DNA of 64,000 bases. It comes from Aureococcus anophagefferens (Eukaryota; Sar; Pelagophyceae; Pelagomonadales; Pelagomonadaceae). The stretch covers positions 93,953-157,952 of the forward strand of contig NW_008705585.1 in the NCBI RefSeq assembly GCF_000186865.1, given 5' to 3'. Below the pieces are notes generated by a model. That model was not told where the DNA came from. It worked only from the letters and a program-made list of their open reading frames with translations, and did not search any database. The translations under genes were made by a program, and so were the position numbers. Shown here in pieces: positions 9,893 through 18,058 of this stretch (position 1 is the stretch's first letter; every line of letters starts with the position of its first letter).

Positions 9893-10588
9893 CTACGCGT
9901 CGGCGCTCGCGGCGATCGACTTGACCTCGAGGTGGAAGTTGCCCTCGGCGCCCTCGGCCCAGAGCTCCAGGGACGTGAGCGTCTTGAGGTAGGCCGCGGT
10001 CGGGCAGTACTTGTCGCCGTCCGCGCAGCAGTGGTGCTGCGCGCCCGTCGGATCCTTGGTGTCGCAGCGGCCCGTGAAGGGGCTCCAGTCCCAGGAGAAG
10101 GACGAGAAGGGCACGTAGATCTCCTCGAAGCCGTCGTCGCCGGCGAAGCCGGTCACGTTGAACGGCGCCTTGAACGTGCCCTGCGGCGTGTAGCGCGACG
10201 CCGACGGCACGTCCTTGGCGCCGAACGCGACCTTGAAGCCCGCGAACCACGGAGTTGTCGACCGCGCGACGAGCACGAGGCCGCCGGCCAGCGCCGCCGA
10301 CGCGTCGGGCCACGAGTCGCCGAAGAGCTTCTGCTTCGTCTGAGCGCTGCAGAAGCCCGGCGCGCTCAGCGACGGCACGATCGCGCACGTGCCGTTGAAG
10401 ACGCCGACGCCGCCCGCGATGCCGAAGGTCGCGACGGACTGGCCGCCCATGACGGGGTCGTTGAGCTCCTGCCACTCGTGCGCCGCCCGGCCGAAGTTCT
10501 CCAGCGTGATCTTTCCACCATCGCGCTCGGCGGCGGGGCTCGCGGCGGCGCCGACGGCCAGCAGGAGCAGCGCGGCGTTCCGCGCCAT
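9893..10588 (-). CDS. Secreted CIA30-domain protein
   Basis: 231 residues with a signal peptide (MARNAALLLLAVGAAASPAA). The mature part has the CIA30 hallmark WQELNDPVMGGQSVATF, a jelly-roll fold first known from the mitochondrial complex I assembly factor NDUFAF1 and also found in carbohydrate-binding and plastid proteins. EIYVPFSSFSWDW and SLELWAEGAEGNFHLEVKSI are the usual later strands. A Cys/His insertion (HHCCADGDKYC) is unusual. The signal peptide argues against mitochondrial complex I assembly and for a secretory or plastid role. The start at 10588 is preferred to 10687 because it begins the signal peptide. Confidence 0.75.
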   Translation of the reverse strand: MARNAALLLLAVGAAASPAAERDGGKITLENFGRAAHEWQELNDPVMGGQSVATFGIAGGVGVFNGTCAIVPSLSAPGFCSAQTKQKLFGDSWPDASAALAGGLVLVARSTTPWFAGFKVAFGAKDVPSASRYTPQGTFKAPFNVTGFAGDDGFEEIYVPFSSFSWDWSPFTGRCDTKDPTGAQHHCCADGDKYCPTAAYLKTLTSLELWAEGAEGNFHLEVKSIAASADA

Positions 10589-10599
10589 TGTTGGTTGCC

Positions 10600-10641
10600 G
10601 GTAATTACCGGGTAATTGCCGCAGAAGAAGGGTAATTACCC
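10600..10641. promoter_or_regulatory. Triple GGTAATTACC-type palindromic sites
   Basis: Perfect palindromes GGTAATTACC occur at 10600-10609 and 10631-10640 (extended to GGGTAATTACCC), with a variant GGTAATTGCC at 10611-10620. They lie just upstream of the CIA30 gene start, in the divergent spacer with the PUB-domain gene, in an otherwise GC-rich region. They look like binding sites for a dimeric regulator. Confidence 0.5.
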
Positions 10642-10775
10642 ACCGGGTGAGTGAGTGATTTAGTGTCGAGAGGTACGCTGCGCGCACGACGACGAAGCCA
10701 GCCTGGACACGTCGATGCGGCCGAAGCAGCTCGTGATCGGCACGGCGTGCTGGCTAAAGCTGAAGACAAGCTGAA

Positions 10776-11627
10776 GTGGTAGTGAAGCAGCCAGCCCGGA
10801 CGATGGCCACGATGGTGGAGGAGCCCCCGCGCGCCATGGAGCCGCCGACGCTGGAAGAACGGCTCCACGCCCTCGACGCCCTCCACCGCCACGAGCTGCG
10901 CGAGCTGGAGCCGACGGATAGCGAGCCCTACAAGTCCCACGCGCGAAAGCTCGTCGCCGCGTTGAAAGTGGAGATCGCGACGACGATCCCCGGCCCCGAC
11001 GCCACGGTGCTCCTCGGCGCCTGCGCGAAGACCGTGCTCCTCGTCGCGGCGAACGCGCGGCGGTCCCTGGACCTCCGGCGCATCAAGCGCGCGAACCGCG
11101 CCTTCGCCGGCAAGGTCGGCCGGTGGCGCGCGTCGGCGCCGATCCTCGCGTTCCTCGACTTCGAGGTCCGGGACGCCGTCGTGGCGCTGCCGACGCCCGC
11201 GGCGCACGACGTCCTCGAGGCCAAGACGGCGGCGCTCCGCGACGCCTTCGCCTTCTTCAACGCGAACGCGCCCGCGCCGCCGCCCGCGCCGGCCCCGGCG
11301 CCCTTCACGTCGGCGCAAGCCGACTCGCTGCGGCGCGCCCTCCGGGACCACGCGTCGGCGACGGCCGACGAGCGCGCGAGGGAGGCGGAAGGAGCGGCGG
11401 CCGCGCGCGCCGCGCGCGACCTCCGCGCGGAGCAGGACGCGGACTACGAGGCGTCGCTCGCCGCGGACCGGGCCAAGGCCCTGTCCCTCCAGGAGGAGGA
11501 GGAGGAGGAGGAGGAGGAGGAGGAGGAGGACGCGGCCATCGCGGAGATGCATCGCGAGACGCCCGCGGAGCGCCGGCGGCGCCTCGCGGACGCGTTCCAG
11601 CGGCGCTTCGCGGCCGACGACGGCTAA
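10776..11627 (+). CDS. PUB-domain protein with acidic coiled-coil tail (putative p97/Cdc48 cofactor)
   Basis: 283 residues. Residues of about 25-140 fit a PUB domain: a helical start (LHALDALHRHELREL), then SLDLRRIKRANRAFAGKVGR and ILAFLDFEVRDAV, the region that binds the C-terminal tail of p97/Cdc48. The rest is Pro/Ala linker, a charged helix with EQDADYEASLAADRAKAL, a pattern typical of UBX-domain adaptors, a run of glutamates encoded by repeated GAG, and a final basic helix. The UBX fold itself is missing, so the protein may be a shortened adaptor. A second possible start lies at 10803. The gene converges on the AAA ATPase gene with about 20 bases between stops. Confidence 0.6.
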   Translation: MVVKQPARTMATMVEEPPRAMEPPTLEERLHALDALHRHELRELEPTDSEPYKSHARKLVAALKVEIATTIPGPDATVLLGACAKTVLLVAANARRSLDLRRIKRANRAFAGKVGRWRASAPILAFLDFEVRDAVVALPTPAAHDVLEAKTAALRDAFAFFNANAPAPPPAPAPAPFTSAQADSLRRALRDHASATADERAREAEGAAAARAARDLRAEQDADYEASLAADRAKALSLQEEEEEEEEEEEEDAAIAEMHRETPAERRRRLADAFQRRFAADDG

Positions 11628-11648
11628 GAGTTACCGCGCTCGCCTAAT

Positions 11649-14600
11649 TTACAGGTAGAGGGAGCTCTGGGCGGCCTTGGTCCGCTTCTTGACCTCGCCG
11701 TACTGCGCGTTCCACTCGAGGACCTTGGCCATCTCCGGGCCCGAGTCCGCGACGGACGACGAGAGCTTCGCGATGGCCGCCTCGAAGTCGGCCGCGCGGG
11801 CCTCGCGGAGCTTCGGCGGGTCCAGCGCCGCGGCGCACTTGGCCTTGAGGTCGTCCGTCAAAGCGGTCGCTTCCAATTCGTCCGCGTGCTCGTGCGAGAT
11901 GCGGACCTGGGCAGCACAAGGGTGATTCAACGTCGCTTAAACGCGAGTGTTCCGCGCGCGCGCGTCACGAGAAAAACATCCACGCGTCGAGACCGTTCCG
12001 AGAGATGATCGCTCGTCCAAAAGTCAGCCGAAACGAGTGAAAAATGGCCGAGATCGGAGCCTTTGAAGTTGGGAATCTCGCTCTCTTGTGCTGCCCTGAT
12101 GCGGACGATGGCCTCGCGGCACACCTCCTTGCAGTCGCTGCCGCTGTAGCCCTCGAGCTTCGCGGCGACGCCGTCGAGGTCCACGGACGCATCCAGGCGG
12201 TTCCGCGCCAGCGTCACGTCGAGGATCGCGCGGCGCGACGCCTTGTCGGGGAGGTCGACCAAGACGCGCCGCGGCAGCCGCCGGAGCACGGCCTCGTCGA
12301 GGTCGTAGGGCCGGTTCGTCGAGCCGATCACCACGACGCGGTCCCGCGTCGTCTTGAGGCCGTCCCACTCCTGCATGAGCGTCGTCTTGACGGACGTCAA
12401 CGTGCCGTGGCTCGTGTCGTCGCCGCCTTCCCGCGACGACAGCACCGCGTCGATCTCGTCGAAGAAGACGACGCAGGGCGCGAGCTTCCGCGCCAGGGAA
12501 AACACGGCCTTGGCGTTCTTCTCCGACTCGCCGAGCCACTTGTTCTCGATGGCCGACGCGTCCACCGCGAGGAACGACGCGCCGCCCTCCGTCGCGACGG
12601 CCTTGGCGAGCATCGTCTTGCCCGTGCCCGGCGGGCCGAAGAGCAGCACGCCCTTGCAGGCCTCGCGCGCGACGCCCTCCTCGTAGAGCGCCGGGTACTT
12701 CAAGGGGTAGGTGATGGCCTCGCGGAGCGCGGTCTTGGCCGCGTCCAATCCTCCGATCATGTCGTACGTCACCGCGACCTGCGTGGATTCCAAATCTTCA
12801 ACCCGACTTCAATGCGCGCGTCATCGAACGGTTTGGACGAGACTCTTCGGCTGTGCTTCGAGAACTCGACGAGAGCGATCGATTCGTCCAAAAATCAGCC
12901 GAATCGACGTGGAAATGGCCGAGATAGAGAGTTCTGACGTTTGGTGGGGACCCCCCAAACCAGCGCTTGCAATCCACACCGACCGCGACGTCCGACGGCG
13001 CGACGACGTTGCCCAGCAGCGCCTTCTCGTGCTTGTCGAGCTCGCCCTCGGCGAGGCCGCCCGGCGCCTGGCCCCGGTCCCGCGCGGCCGCCAGCGCGTC
13101 GCCCAACGCGACGGCGACGGCCGCGGCGTCGATGGCCAGAGGCCCCGCGGTCCCGGCCCGCGGCGGCGCCGCGTCGCCGCGGCTCAGCTCGATCTTCAGC
13201 GCCGACAGCGCGACGCGGCGGCAGTCGTCGTCGCTCAGCGGCGCGGCGCAGAGCGCGTGGCCGATGGCGTCCAAATCCGTCGCCAGGCAGTTGGCCTCCA
13301 AGACGGCCGTGAGGCTCTCGCGGTTCCGCGACAGCGTGCCGCGGCGCTGCTCGTCGCGCGCCCACGTCTCCCAGTCGTGGCGCGCGAGGGCGTCCGCGGG
13401 CAGTGGGACGCGCACGTCGTCGACGGCCGCCGCGCACGCGGACACGGGGTCGCGCGGCGGCGGGTTCCGCTGCTTCGACGGCTCCTCGGCCTTCTTCTTC
13501 TTCGAGTGCAGGCCCATCCAGCGCATGAGCGACGCGGGCACGCGGAGCGGCGCGCCGCCGCCGCCCGGCGCGTCCTTGGCGCGGTCCAAAGTCGCCCGGA
13601 GCTTCGAGGGCGGCTCCTCCGGCGCCGCGTCGTCCGCGGGCGGCGCCTTGCCCACCGAGAGCGCGACGTGGACCATGACCGACGGGTCCCGCAGCATGGG
13701 GCCGCACTGGTCCGCGACGGCGCCCACGAGGCCCTCGTCGCCCAAAGCTTCCGCCAGCGCGGAGAGGTAGGCCTCGGACCGCGGGTCCCGTTCCTCGTCG
13801 GCCGCCTTCCGCGCCTCGGCCGCGACGCGCCGCGCGAGGTCCCGGAGCATGCTTTCGAAGGACCCGGACCGGTCGCTGTCGTCGGCGTCGCCGGCCTCGA
13901 TGCGGGGGAGGGGCGGCGGCGGCGGGCCCGCGGGCCGCGGCGGCGCCTCCGTCGACGCCGCGGGCGCGCCGTCGCCGTCCGCGAAGACGAGGAACGCGCG
14001 CGAGTCGTCGTCGTCGAGCTCGTCGAGCACGGCGGCGCAGGCGCCCTTGTGGCGGAGCACGCTCCGCGAGCCGTCGGCGAAGAAGACCACGGCCCTCTGG
14101 CCGTCGGCCGCGACGGCCGCGAAGAGCCCCCGCAGGAGCTTCTCCCTCGAGAGGCCCTTGCGCTTCTCGCCGCTGCCCGTGCCGCAGCCGAGGTCCAGGG
14201 CGAGGCGCCGCACGCGCCGCAGCGTGCCCTCCGTGATCTTCACGGTCGTCGCGCCGACGGCCGCGCCGAGCGCGGAGACCAAGGCCTCGTGGACGGCCGC
14301 GGGCGCTCCGGCCATCTCGAGCGCGACGCCGCGGCTCGCGCGGGGCAGCAGGGCGACGTGGGCCGCGTAGGCGCCGCGGTCGAAGGCGAGCTTCGCCTGG
14401 CCGACGAGGGCCGCCCGCGTCGACGGGGCCAGGAGCCGGTGCGCGTTCCGCGTCGCGTTCTCGGCCCCTTCCCTGAACTCGGATAAAAACCGCTCCCGCG
14501 ACTCGTGGCAGCCCGCGGCGATGCCCGAGCGCAGCAGCTCGCTCCGCCAGATGGCGAGGATGTGCTCGTTGTCGCCCGCGGGGTCCCCCTCGCTCGACGG

Positions 14601-14804
14601 GCCCGGGTCGGCGCCCGCCTCGACGACGTCCACGAGCTCCTCGAGGACGTCGAGGTCCGAGCCGCCGCGGACGCCCAGGCGCGATGCTTTCGGGTGCAGC
14701 GCGGTCGTCAGGAAGGGGAGGAGGAAGAAATACGCACACACCATCGATGAGACGCGCCGAAGGCCGCGCGTGCGCTCCATGACGCTGGAGCTAGTTTCCG
14801 CCAC
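11649..14804 (-). CDS. AAA-type ATPase (katanin/MSP1/plant DAA1-like clade), three exons with two introners
   Basis: Exons are 12990-14804, 12107-12778 and 11649-11906, all joined in phase 0, giving about 914 residues (894 if the ATG at 14744 is used, which starts a hydrophobic leader MVCAYFFLLPFLTTAL). The long N-terminal region is low-complexity and only partly conserved; it ends EKALLGNVVAPSDVAV, as in plant AAA proteins. The ATPase core has TYDMIGGLDAAK, Walker A GPPGTGKT, Walker B VVFFDEIDAVL, the arginine-finger region DEAVLRRLPRRVLVDLP and GYSGSDCKEVCREA. The C-terminal helix ends with WNAQYGE. Members remodel membrane or cytoskeletal protein complexes. Both introns interrupt conserved sequence, and removing them restores family alignment exactly. 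Confidence 0.85.
11907..12106 (-). mobile_element. Introner element as a 200-bp intron, third member
   Basis: The gene-sense intron starts with GTCCGCATC and ends with CCCAG; the same GTCCGCATC follows the 3' splice site (plus-strand copies 12098-12106 and 11898-11906), a target duplication of 8-9 bp whose GT serves as the 5' splice site. Just inside are terminal inverted repeats GGGCAGCACAAG and CTTGTGCTGCCC. The interior (about 12008-12060) resembles the elements at 12779 and 34493. Splicing yields CREAI joined to VRISHEHADEL, as expected for the AAA C-terminal domain. Confidence 0.88.
12779..12989 (-). mobile_element. Introner element: 203-bp insert plus 8-bp duplication forming a 211-bp intron
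   Basis: GTCGCGGT is present at both ends (plus-strand ACCGCGAC at 12982-12989 and 12771-12778). The first copy gives the GT splice donor; the element gives the CACGCAG acceptor. Terminal repeats are GGTGTGGATTGCAA and, inverted, GCGTGGATTCCAA. Splicing joins PSD to VAVTYDMIGG, matching plant homologues residue for residue. The sequence and length are shared with the element at 34493-34703 in an unrelated gene. Confidence 0.93.
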
Positions 14805-14879
14805 CGGTACCGGCGGCGGTCGACTGCTGTCCGAGGTTGATCAATCGGCGTACCAGCCGACGCGCGTAGACGACTTACC

Positions 14880-14891
14880 GGGGGGGGGGGG
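14880..14891. other. Run of twelve G in an intergenic spacer
   Basis: A homopolymer of 12 G lies in the 276-bp region between the AAA gene start and the Arb2 gene end, followed by GTCTGGTCCCC. Its length may be uncertain in the assembly. No gene is seen in the spacer. Confidence 0.6.
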
Positions 14892-15080
14892 TCTGGTCCC
14901 CAAGGGCCTCGCAAGTCGTCCATATGCGCCCCGCCGGGAGCCCGCAAAGTCCGCGCGCCCGGCGGCCACAAGCCTGCCAGGCCTCCTGCCGCACCGGTCG
15001 GCCCGCGACTCCGACCTGCGACACGCACGCCTGCAGCGCGGCGCAACATCCGAGTCAACTAGTACTTTAGCACGCACACG

Positions 15081-16052
15081 TTACGCGCCCTCGCCCTTCA
15101 GCTTCTCCGCGAGGAACGCGAAGACGGCCGTCGTCGCGGCGGCCGTCGTCGCCGGGTGCGCCGTGTGGCCCGCGGAGACCTGGTCGATGCCGCAGCCGCC
15201 CGCGACGGGCGTTCCCAGGGGCGCCTCGGACGCGACGAAGTTCCGCGCGACGGCGCGAAGCGCGGCCGCGGCCGCCGCGTCGGCCTCGAAGGCGCGCGGC
15301 GCGTGGGCGAGCACGGGCTTCATCTTCGCCGCCAGCTTGGGCACGGACTCGCCGGGCGGCAGCTCCCGGAGGATGCTCCCGCAGAGCGCGCAGCCGTCCG
15401 TGAACGCCACGGCTTTGGTCCGCGCGCGCGCGCGCGGCACGGCCTTGAAGAGGTAGGCCACGGCCGCCGCGCCGTAGGAGTGCGCCACGATGACGACGTC
15501 CCGCGTGGACGCGGCGGGAATCGCTAGATCCCAGAGCGTGCAGAGGTGGGTGTGCGCGCACTCGCTTCCCGGAATCTCCCTCCCGCGGTCCTCGGACACG
15601 TTCGGGTCCGCGACGACGACGTTGCCGCCGAGGTCCCGGGCGGCGCGCGCCACGTAGTCGAACATGGCGCCCTCGCCCAGCGTCGCGTTGACGCAGAGGC
15701 TGCGGCCCCAGACGCCCGCGGAGCCTCCGGGGTTCGACCCGCAGACGAGGAAGACCAAGGGCGCGGCCGGGCCCGCGTCGCCGGGCGACGCCCAGATCGT
15801 CGCCTCGCCCATGGCCACGGGCGCGAGCCGGCAGTAGACCTCGAGGCGCGACTTGCAGTAGGCGGCGCACGCGACGGCGACGCGGTCGTAGTCCGCCTGC
15901 CCCTTCCACTCGAAGCCCTTGGTTTTGTCCGCGAGCTGGTTCAGCGTGTAGTAGCGCTCGTCGCCGGCGCGGGCGTCATCGCGGGCCCCGTAGGCGTAGC
16001 CGAGGGCGGCGAGCGCGCGCGCGGCGGGGTCTGCCTGCTCCTGGGCGGCCAT
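15081..16052 (-). CDS. Arb2-domain (FAM172-like) alpha/beta-hydrolase-fold protein
   Basis: 323 residues beginning MAAQEQADPAARALAALGYA. The Arb2 domain is nearly complete: RYYTLNQLADKTKGFEWKGQ, ADYDRVAVACAAYCKSRLE, a central LVFLVCGSNPGGSAGVWGRS, NVVVADPNVSEDRG, and the nucleophile elbow VVIVAHSYGAAAVAYLF with Ser in HSYG. In fission yeast Arb2 binds Argonaute in heterochromatin assembly; in animals FAM172 proteins have chromatin or splicing roles. Whether this one is catalytic or a scaffold is unknown. An upstream in-frame extension crosses the N gap, so the true start could lie beyond it. Confidence 0.75.
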   Translation of the reverse strand: MAAQEQADPAARALAALGYAYGARDDARAGDERYYTLNQLADKTKGFEWKGQADYDRVAVACAAYCKSRLEVYCRLAPVAMGEATIWASPGDAGPAAPLVFLVCGSNPGGSAGVWGRSLCVNATLGEGAMFDYVARAARDLGGNVVVADPNVSEDRGREIPGSECAHTHLCTLWDLAIPAASTRDVVIVAHSYGAAAVAYLFKAVPRARARTKAVAFTDGCALCGSILRELPPGESVPKLAAKMKPVLAHAPRAFEADAAAAAALRAVARNFVASEAPLGTPVAGGCGIDQVSAGHTAHPATTAAATTAVFAFLAEKLKGEGA

Positions 16053-16066
16053 CGGCGAGGAGCACG

Positions 16067-16116
16067 NNNNNNNNNNNNNNNNNNNNNNNNNNNNNNNNNN
16101 NNNNNNNNNNNNNNNN
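16067..16116. other. Assembly gap (50 N)
   Basis: Fifty undetermined bases, immediately upstream of the Arb2-domain gene. The round number suggests a placeholder, so real distance is unknown and exons of either neighbour could be missing. Confidence 0.97.
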
Positions 16117-16567
16117 CCGACGGCGCGGAGGAGCAGGGGCTGCCCCGACGAGGGCAGGCGTGCGGTTTTGGGGCAGCTCGTGGCAGCCCCGCCCTCCACA
16201 CAGTCCAGTGCTGACGCCGCGGCGCTGCGCTGCGTCGCGTGGCGGCTTGCGGCCGCACCTGCACGTACAGGCCACAAAGGGCGGGACGCAACGCGCCGTG
16301 TTTCGGTGCGCGTCCATTGTGCGCTGGCTAGTGTCCGTCTCCGGTCCGTCCCCGGTCCGTCGCCACCTTCGCAGCCACTCGTTTTAAGTTTTGGCCTTGT
16401 ACTTTTTCTTGAAGTGTCCGTCCCCAGCGCGGGGACGGACCGTCCCGCGGCAGGGAAATACCGCCTCTCCCTGGACGAGGCGAAACCGCATCCTCGGCGC
16501 CGCAGCGAGGTCGCGCGAACAGCGCTCGACGCGTCCGGTGCACCGAAAGCCCCCGCCGCAGAAAGCG
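16117..16567. promoter_or_regulatory. Spacer with GTCCGTC repeats and a perfect stem-loop
   Basis: Upstream region of the RIIa-domain gene. Three GTCCGTC units lie between 16333 and 16363 (GTCCGTC TCCG GTCCGTC CCCG GTCCGTC). At 16416-16440 there is a perfect 10-bp inverted repeat, GTCCGTCCCC / GGGGACGGAC, with a 5-base loop, built from the same unit. It may be a transcription factor cluster or an RNA hairpin in the 5' UTR. No gene seen. Confidence 0.5.
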
Positions 16568-17014
16568 ATGGGTTTCCTCGAGCGGCTCGGCCGCATCGTC
16601 GCGCCGCTCCCCGAGGACCTGCCGCCGCCGACGCCGCCGTCCCAGACCTTCAGCGGCCGCTTCGCGCAGATGCTCGCGCCCGACGAGCAGGCGGCCCAGA
16701 AGGCGGACACGCTCGCCCTCGGCGTCGAGGAGTCCAAGGGCGCCGCGCCCATGGACGTCGAGCGGTCCGCGGCGCCGGCGGTCTCGGCCGCGCCGCCCGC
16801 GCCCGCGGCGGCCGCCCCGGCGGGCAAGACGCCCCTGAAGATCGGCATCCGGGTCTCCGGCGCCAACTGGGAGGCGTACAACGCCAAGCACAACGTCGAG
16901 CAGCTCATCGCGGAGATCACCGGCGCGATGATCCGCGCCGAGGCCGACAGCCCCGTCAAATTCATGCACGACTACCTCGCCAAGACCTACCCGGAGACCG
17001 TCGCGGCGAACTAG
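16568..17014 (+). CDS. RIIa/Dpy-30-like dimerisation-domain protein
   Basis: 148 residues. The N-terminal two thirds is Pro/Ala-rich and disordered (LPEDLPPPTPPSQTFSGRFA). The C terminus contains a helical docking motif: YNAKHNVEQLIAEITGAMIR and SPVKFMHDYLAKTYPE fit the RIIa pattern of PKA regulatory subunits, Dpy-30 and axonemal radial-spoke proteins, which dimerise and bind anchoring helices. No cyclic-nucleotide domain follows. Its role could be in a kinase-anchoring, chromatin or flagellar complex. The start is the first ATG of the open frame, followed by MGFLERLGRIV. Confidence 0.55.
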   Translation: MGFLERLGRIVAPLPEDLPPPTPPSQTFSGRFAQMLAPDEQAAQKADTLALGVEESKGAAPMDVERSAAPAVSAAPPAPAAAAPAGKTPLKIGIRVSGANWEAYNAKHNVEQLIAEITGAMIRAEADSPVKFMHDYLAKTYPETVAAN

Positions 17015-17212
17015 GGGGACTAAGCGGATGTCTGCTGCTGCCTTGTGTTTTTTTCGGTGATGGTCGCCGTAGTCTCGCGCGGTCGCGGTCCGGCCGCGGC
17101 GCGCGGCGCGGTTCCAGACGTCCTTTTTGTCCCGGTCGCGGCCCCAACGACCGAGGACGTCGGCGCCGGGCCTTTCGCCGCTTCTGTGGGCGCTTGGGGC
17201 GTCGCGGCGGCG

Positions 17213-17986
17213 ATGTTGAAGCCCGAGAAGTTGGCGTTGCCGCGCGAGTTGCCGAGCGCCGAGCTGCGTGAGCCTCTCGTCGAGCGCGACCGCACCCGCG
17301 CGCCGCCGCCCACGGCGATAATGGACTACCGCGAGATTCAAATGATGCAGCGCGCCCGCGCGGGCGAGGCGCGCGAGGCCCGGTCCGAGGCCCACGAGAA
17401 GCACCTCGCCGAGCTCGCGACCAACAGCGCCGGCGCGCTGGACTGCGGCGGCGACGGGACCTACCAGTGCCTCAAGGCGCCCCAGACGGCCCCCGCGCCC
17501 GGCGCCAAGCAGTGCGTGCCCGGCGACATCGCGCTCGTCCACTACACGGGCTGGCTCATCGACGCGCCGTCGGCATCGCCGCCGACGCTCGACGCCGCCG
17601 CGATCGCCGAGGCCACGGCCGGCGCGCCCTTCGACTCGTCGCGGGGCCGCGGCACGGAGTTCACGTTCCGCGTCGGCGCGCGCCACGTCATCCGCGGCTG
17701 GGACACGGGCGTCGCGACGATGAAAGTCGGCGAGCGCGCGTACCTGCTCCTCGCGCCGGACTACGGCTACGGCGCGGCAGGCGCCGCCGACGTCATCCCG
17801 CCGGGCTCCTGGCTCCTCTTCGACGTCGAGCTCTGCCGCATCCAGGACACCGCGGAGCCCGAGCACATCTTCACGACGCCGTCCCTCGTCGCGGGCATCG
17901 TCACCGTCCTCATCTGCGTCTACTACATGTTCATCTTCACGCCCAAAAACGCGAAGCTCGCCGCCACGGGCGAGGCCGAGCTGTGA
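17213..17986 (+). CDS. Membrane-anchored FKBP-type peptidyl-prolyl isomerase
   Basis: 257 residues from the ATG at 17213; an earlier in-frame ATG at 17045 would add 56 residues of no clear character and begin 30 bases after the previous gene. The FKBP domain shows DIALVHYTGWLID, an insertion, FDSSRGRGTEFTFRVG, RHVIRGWDTGVATMKVGERA, LLLAPDYGYGAAG and VIPPGSWLLFDVELC. Aromatic active-site residues are largely conserved. A single C-terminal helix (SLVAGIVTVLICVYYMF) would anchor it with the catalytic domain exposed to the cytosol or a lumen. Pro isomerase or chaperone activity is inferred. Confidence 0.82.
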   Translation: MLKPEKLALPRELPSAELREPLVERDRTRAPPPTAIMDYREIQMMQRARAGEAREARSEAHEKHLAELATNSAGALDCGGDGTYQCLKAPQTAPAPGAKQCVPGDIALVHYTGWLIDAPSASPPTLDAAAIAEATAGAPFDSSRGRGTEFTFRVGARHVIRGWDTGVATMKVGERAYLLLAPDYGYGAAGAADVIPPGSWLLFDVELCRIQDTAEPEHIFTTPSLVAGIVTVLICVYYMFIFTPKNAKLAATGEAEL

Positions 17987-18058
17987 TCGTTTGGAAAGCT
18001 AAAAAGTGCGTATATTGAGGTGTTCAACGTGAGCTGTGATTGGCCCATCTCACAGAGC

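Noticed and set aside
11490..11530. GAG-repeat tract as a microsatellite of interest
   Set aside because: It encodes a poly-Glu run within a coding frame and needs no further explanation.
12711..13000. Peptide containing SSTRLQCAR and WWGPPKP, also found near 34500
   Set aside because: It is translation of the introner element itself and shows up in both copies. It is a marker of the element, not evidence of a protein-coding gene.
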